From an uncultured Pelagibacteraceae bacterium (GTDB lineage Bacteria > Pseudomonadota > Alphaproteobacteria > Pelagibacterales > Pelagibacteraceae): a DNA stretch of 64,000 bases. The stretch lies in assembly GCA_902618205.1 (NCBI GenBank), contig CACMZL010000002.1:186001-250000 (forward strand). The letters run 5' to 3'. Position 1 is the stretch's first letter; every line of letters starts with the position of its first letter. Positions 61,008 to 64,000 of the stretch are shown here, piece by piece. A program made the translations under genes and the position numbers. The notes beneath the pieces were generated by a model. That model had not been told where the DNA came from. It made no database searches and saw only the letters and a program-made list of their open reading frames with translations.

Positions 61008-61312
61008 GTTCATTCGATGAAAGAAAAAAAGGTTTTGAAAAAAAATTTGCTCATGATGAGGAAAAACAATTTAAAATTAATGCAAGAAAAAATAAATACT
61101 TAGGAGAGTGGGCCTCACAAATTCTTGGATATGATGAGGAAAAAAAAAATCAATATATTCAAGATGTAATCAAAGCAGATTTTGCTGAGGCAGGCGATGA
61201 AGATGTATATAGAAAGCTTTATGGAGATTTAAAAGATAAAAATATATCCGAAGATCAAATTAGAAAAAAAATGCAAGAATGCAATGAAAAAGCAACTACT
61301 GAAGTTAGTTAG
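61004..61312 (+). CDS. F1-ATPase inhibitor zeta subunit (DUF1476)
   Basis: A 102-residue soluble helical protein with the DUF1476 pattern MSSFDERKKGFEKKFAHDEE, RKNKYLGEWASQILGY, YIQDVIKADFAEAGDEDVYR and KKMQECNEKA. In Paracoccus this family is the zeta inhibitor that blocks ATP hydrolysis by F1 through its N-terminal helix. It is encoded 33 kb from atpHAGDC. The gene overlaps the VanZ-like gene before it and the nuclease gene after it (29 bases). Confidence 0.87.
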   Translation: MSSFDERKKGFEKKFAHDEEKQFKINARKNKYLGEWASQILGYDEEKKNQYIQDVIKADFAEAGDEDVYRKLYGDLKDKNISEDQIRKKMQECNEKATTEVS

Positions 61313-61796
61313 TTTTCTATTTTTATTTACATTTGTAGCAACAAATTACTTACTATCAGAAACAATCCTAATTTCAGATAAGATTAAAATAATTGATGGT
61401 GATACAATTTTATTAGATAATAAAAAAATTCGTTTTTCAGGCATAGATGCTCCAGAAACTAAATTTAAAGGGAAGCAACAGTTTTGCCTAAAAAATAAAA
61501 AAAAAATTAATTGTGGAAAAATTTCAAAAAATTCTCTTACGGAAAAAATTATAAATAAAAAATTAAAATGTCTAATCGAGCCACAAAAGGACTATTTTGG
61601 TAGGTATTTAGGTGAGTGTTTTATCAATAATGAAAGTGTTTCAGCTTACATGGTAAGAAATGGGTTAGCCTTCGACTATCCAAAATATTCGAAAAAAAAA
61701 TATTCTAAAGATCAAATTTATGCAAAAAACAATAAGTTAGGTTTATGGAGTATGGAATTTGATTATCCATGGATATGGAGAAAAAATAATAGATAA
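61284..61796 (+). CDS. Exported thermonuclease-like protein (SNase domain)
   Basis: A 170-residue protein with an N-terminal signal sequence or anchor (LLKLVSFLFLFTFVATNYLL) and one staphylococcal-nuclease domain: KIIDGDTILLDNKKIRFSGI, DAPETKFKG, a catalytic Arg/Glu region around GRYLGECF, then YMVRNGLAFDYPKY and NKLGLWS. The expected Ca-binding acids (DGDT, DAPE) are present. Four Cys residues may form disulfides in the periplasm. A role in degrading external nucleic acid for phosphate or nucleosides is plausible but not shown. Confidence 0.82.
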   Translation: MKKQLLKLVSFLFLFTFVATNYLLSETILISDKIKIIDGDTILLDNKKIRFSGIDAPETKFKGKQQFCLKNKKKINCGKISKNSLTEKIINKKLKCLIEPQKDYFGRYLGECFINNESVSAYMVRNGLAFDYPKYSKKKYSKDQIYAKNNKLGLWSMEFDYPWIWRKNNR

Positions 61797-61809
61797 TTTA
61801 TATTAAACT

Positions 61810-62409
61810 GTGATTCTTTTTAGAAAGTATTTTTTATTTTTTGGTCTATTATTTTTAACTGCTTGCTCATCGATACCACGAAATACAGCAGATGGCTGTT
61901 CAATATTTTCTGAGAGATATCTTTGGTATAAACACGCGAAAAAAACTGAAAAAAAGTGGGGAACACCAATCAACTTACAATTAGCAATAATAAAAATGGA
62001 ATCTGATTTTGACTGGCTCGCTAAGCCTGCACGTCAAAAATTATTTAAAGTTATACCTTATAAAAGACCTTCTAGTTCATTTGGATACTCACAAGCTATT
62101 AAAGGTACTTGGAAACAATATAAAGATGAGACTGGAAATAAATATGCTTTAAGAACTAGATTTAAAGATAGTGTTGATTTTATTGGCTGGTATACAAACA
62201 AAACGGAAAAAATTTTAAAGGTTTCAAAAAAAGATGCTTTCAGACAATATATTGCTTATCATGAAGGCTGGGGAAATTATAAAAATTATAAAAACAATCA
62301 GAAAGTTATAGTATTGGCAAAAAAAGTAGAGGGTTATTCAAATAAATTCAAGAAGCAGCTTAATAAATGTAGTAAATCTTTGACTACTAGAAAATATATT
62401 ATTTTTTAA
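61810..62409 (+). CDS. Lytic transglycosylase-like lipoprotein
   Basis: A 199-residue protein starting with GTG. The signal peptide ends in a lipobox LTAC (Cys19), followed by SSIP. The SLT-like fold shows the catalytic Glu in LAIIKMESDFDW, SSFGYSQAIKGTWKQYK and YIAYHEGWGNYKN. No Asp follows the lipid-anchored Cys, so outer-membrane sorting is likely. It would cleave glycan strands with release of anhydro-muropeptides, the substrate of AmpG. Its stop overlaps the opposing RND gene by 11 bases. Confidence 0.78.
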   Translation: MILFRKYFLFFGLLFLTACSSIPRNTADGCSIFSERYLWYKHAKKTEKKWGTPINLQLAIIKMESDFDWLAKPARQKLFKVIPYKRPSSSFGYSQAIKGTWKQYKDETGNKYALRTRFKDSVDFIGWYTNKTEKILKVSKKDAFRQYIAYHEGWGNYKNYKNNQKVIVLAKKVEGYSNKFKKQLNKCSKSLTTRKYIIF

Positions 62410-64000
62410 TCAATTGCTTTTCTAGCTCCAGATCTACAGCATCTATTCTCTTGGTATTTTTTGCTAGTGTTAAATACATAGTTGGCGTCACATATAATGT
62501 AAAGAATGTTGAAATAATCATTCCACCAAAGATTGTTGATCCAACTGCTAATCTAGACGCCTCACCTGCGCCTGGACCTATGTTACCTACTATAAGAGGC
62601 AACATTGCAATCATGGTGCTTAATGAAGTCATTATGATGGGTCTTATTCTTAATTTGCAAGCTTCCATCAATGCTTCCTCAATTTTTGCACCTGTAGTTC
62701 GAATTTGATTAGTATAGTCGACGATTAAAATACTATTTTTAGTGGATATACCGATTAATATAATCAAGGCGATTTGTGAAAATATATTTATCGAACTATT
62801 TAGAAATAAAATGAATACAAGACCTCCAAAAACTGCAAGAGGCACAGTCAATATTATAATAAAAGGATGGACAAACGAGTTAAAAGTAGCAGCCATTACT
62901 AAATATGCAGTTATTAATGCTAAAGCGAAAATAAGAAATATTTCGTTACTAGTCTCTTTTAGTTCTTCAGACTTACCTTTCCAAGTTATTTGATTTTGAG
63001 GAGCAACTCTCAACATTACGTCTTCTAAATATTTTATAGCTTCAGACAATGTGTATTCTTCAGATAAAGCTGCCGATATAGTTACTGCTCTTTGTCTATT
63101 ATATCTAGGTAATGACTCAGCAGTTCCTTTCTCTTCAAATTCCACCAAACTTGCAACTGACACTAATTTTCCTGTAGTTTCAGATCTTACAAAAATCTTT
63201 GATAAGCCATCTTTATCTCTTCTATCTGCTAAATACTGCTGAAGAATAATGGGATATTCTCTTCCTTCTTTATTATATGTTGTAACCCTCTTTCCACCGT
63301 ATAATGTTTCTAGTGTTCTGCCTATATTCTCTATTGAAACTCCTAAATCATTTGCTCTATTTTTGTTAGTAATTAATTTTACTTCAGGTTTATTTTTTGT
63401 GTAATCACTTTCAATTCTAAACATATTTCTATTTCTTCTTAGCTCTCTTAAAACTTGGCTTTGAATTTGTTCTAACTCTTCATAACTTGTCCCATAAATC
63501 ACCATTTGAACAGGTTTATTGTAGCTAGAAACCCTTATAGATTGAGGTGATATAGGAAACGCAAACGTCTCAGGCACACTAACAACTTGTCCAATAGCTT
63601 CTCTTAAAACAACTTGTGTGCTCTTTTCTCTATTTTTCCATTCATCTAAAAGTGCTATTATAATAAAAGTATTATATGAAGTTGCGGACTTACCGAAACC
63701 AGGTACCCTCATAATTAATCTTTGGTAAGGGCTGTCTTCTGCTTGTAACAATTTTAATATTCTTCCCTCAATTATTTGGGCTTTTTCTTGTGTGTACTCG
63801 AATGAACTTCCTTCATCAGTAGAACCAATTATTAAATAAGCTCCCCTATCTTCTAGTGGTATCAATTCTTTTTTAGTGAAGTTAAATAAATAAACTGAGG
63901 CTGCAATTAACAGAATTATAAATATCGAAATTGTTTTCTGTTTATTAATCCAAAATTTTAGGGTATCGGTATAAAATTCTGTAAAAGATTTAAATCCATT
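62399..64000 (-). CDS. RND-family efflux transporter, C-terminal part (5' end beyond the window)
   Basis: The frame stays open to base 64000, so the gene is cut by the window; an apparent TTG start at 63865 is internal. At least 533 residues are visible. They include the transmembrane helix before KELIPLEDRGAYLI, the porter domains, TSNEIFLIFALALITAYLVM, VPLAVFGGLVFILFLNSSIN, GISTKNSILIVDYTNQIR and ACKLRIRPIIMTSLSTMIAMLPL. This is the AcrB/MexB-like HAE1 group. Membrane-fusion and outer-membrane partners would lie to the right of the window; the substrate is not readable. Confidence 0.92.
   Translation of the reverse strand, partial: NGFKSFTEFYTDTLKFWINKQKTISIFIILLIAASVYLFNFTKKELIPLEDRGAYLIIGSTDEGSSFEYTQEKAQIIEGRILKLLQAEDSPYQRLIMRVPGFGKSATSYNTFIIIALLDEWKNREKSTQVVLREAIGQVVSVPETFAFPISPQSIRVSSYNKPVQMVIYGTSYEELEQIQSQVLRELRRNRNMFRIESDYTKNKPEVKLITNKNRANDLGVSIENIGRTLETLYGGKRVTTYNKEGREYPIILQQYLADRRDKDGLSKIFVRSETTGKLVSVASLVEFEEKGTAESLPRYNRQRAVTISAALSEEYTLSEAIKYLEDVMLRVAPQNQITWKGKSEELKETSNEIFLIFALALITAYLVMAATFNSFVHPFIIILTVPLAVFGGLVFILFLNSSINIFSQIALIILIGISTKNSILIVDYTNQIRTTGAKIEEALMEACKLRIRPIIMTSLSTMIAMLPLIVGNIGPGAGEASRLAVGSTIFGGMIISTFFTLYVTPTMYLTLAKNTKRIDAVDLELEKQLIKK

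Noticed and set aside
63863-63865. TTG start for the RND transporter
   Set aside because: The frame stays open to base 64000 and encodes the typical first helix before KELIPLEDRG, so the gene is cut by the window and does not start here.

Overview
The window is AT-rich and extremely compact alphaproteobacterial chromosome. It most likely comes from the marine SAR11 clade (Candidatus Pelagibacter). The case rests on a GcvT-type DMSP demethylase of 369 residues with its CoA ligase and dehydrogenase, class I lysyl-tRNA synthetase, RegA and ChvI/ChvG regulators, the alphaproteobacterial ATPase zeta inhibitor (DUF1476), Lys/Asn/Ile-rich proteins, and almost no spacer DNA. No stretch of 300 bases lacks a gene. 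The largest gap, about 180 bases at 36678-36857, is filled by a SAM-II riboswitch and promoters. I found no tRNA, rRNA, CRISPR array, insertion sequence, prophage or plasmid feature.

Layout. 1-5746: end of leuD, leuB, then dmdC-dmdB-dmdA, which handle assimilatory demethylation of dimethylsulfoniopropionate and entry of its product into CoA metabolism. 5761-20138: asd, then a same-strand block of energy genes: sdhCDAB, mmsA, mdh, sucCD, sucAB and lpdA, i.e. 2-oxoglutarate to oxaloacetate except fumarase. 20142-22793: an unassigned methyltransferase facing priA. 22896-27681: the F1 operon atpHAGDC. 27674-34233: a nine-gene minus-strand operon rplU-rpmA-obg-proB-proA-nadD-rsfS-ctpA-rppH behind a clear promoter. 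34244-36795: metX-metW-gloB behind a SAM-II riboswitch, divergent from hisC-tyrA. 38828-42382: NlpC/P60 hydrolase, AmpG-like permease, TrkH.

42469-45943: lysK-pyrD and rpmB-yhhQ. 45944-50092: a polyamine operon (fold III decarboxylase, deoxyhypusine-synthase-like enzyme, aguB, aguA). 50238-56503: regA, bioY, polA, chvI-chvG. 56548-59902: ahcY-tsaE-amgK-murU. 59899-64000: gpmA, a VanZ-like protein, the F1 inhibitor, a nuclease, a transglycosylase-like lipoprotein, and the 3' part of an RND transporter cut by the window edge.

Connections. DMSP demethylation passes methyl groups to folate and carbon and sulfur to CoA thioesters. The SAM-controlled metX operon and ahcY belong to the same methionine/SAM cycle, and mmsA can feed acyl-CoA to the adjacent TCA genes. 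AmpG, AmgK and MurU form a muropeptide recycling route. The F1 operon and its zeta inhibitor are about 33 kb apart.

The most notable observation is that both membrane anchors of succinate dehydrogenase lack the histidines that normally ligate heme b, while the quinone-site residues are kept. Next are a SAM-II aptamer whose predicted transcript begins at its first stem and which can form a competing hairpin, seven convergent gene pairs with no space for a terminator, and a polyamine operon with an agmatine-using branch but no recognisable arginine decarboxylase.
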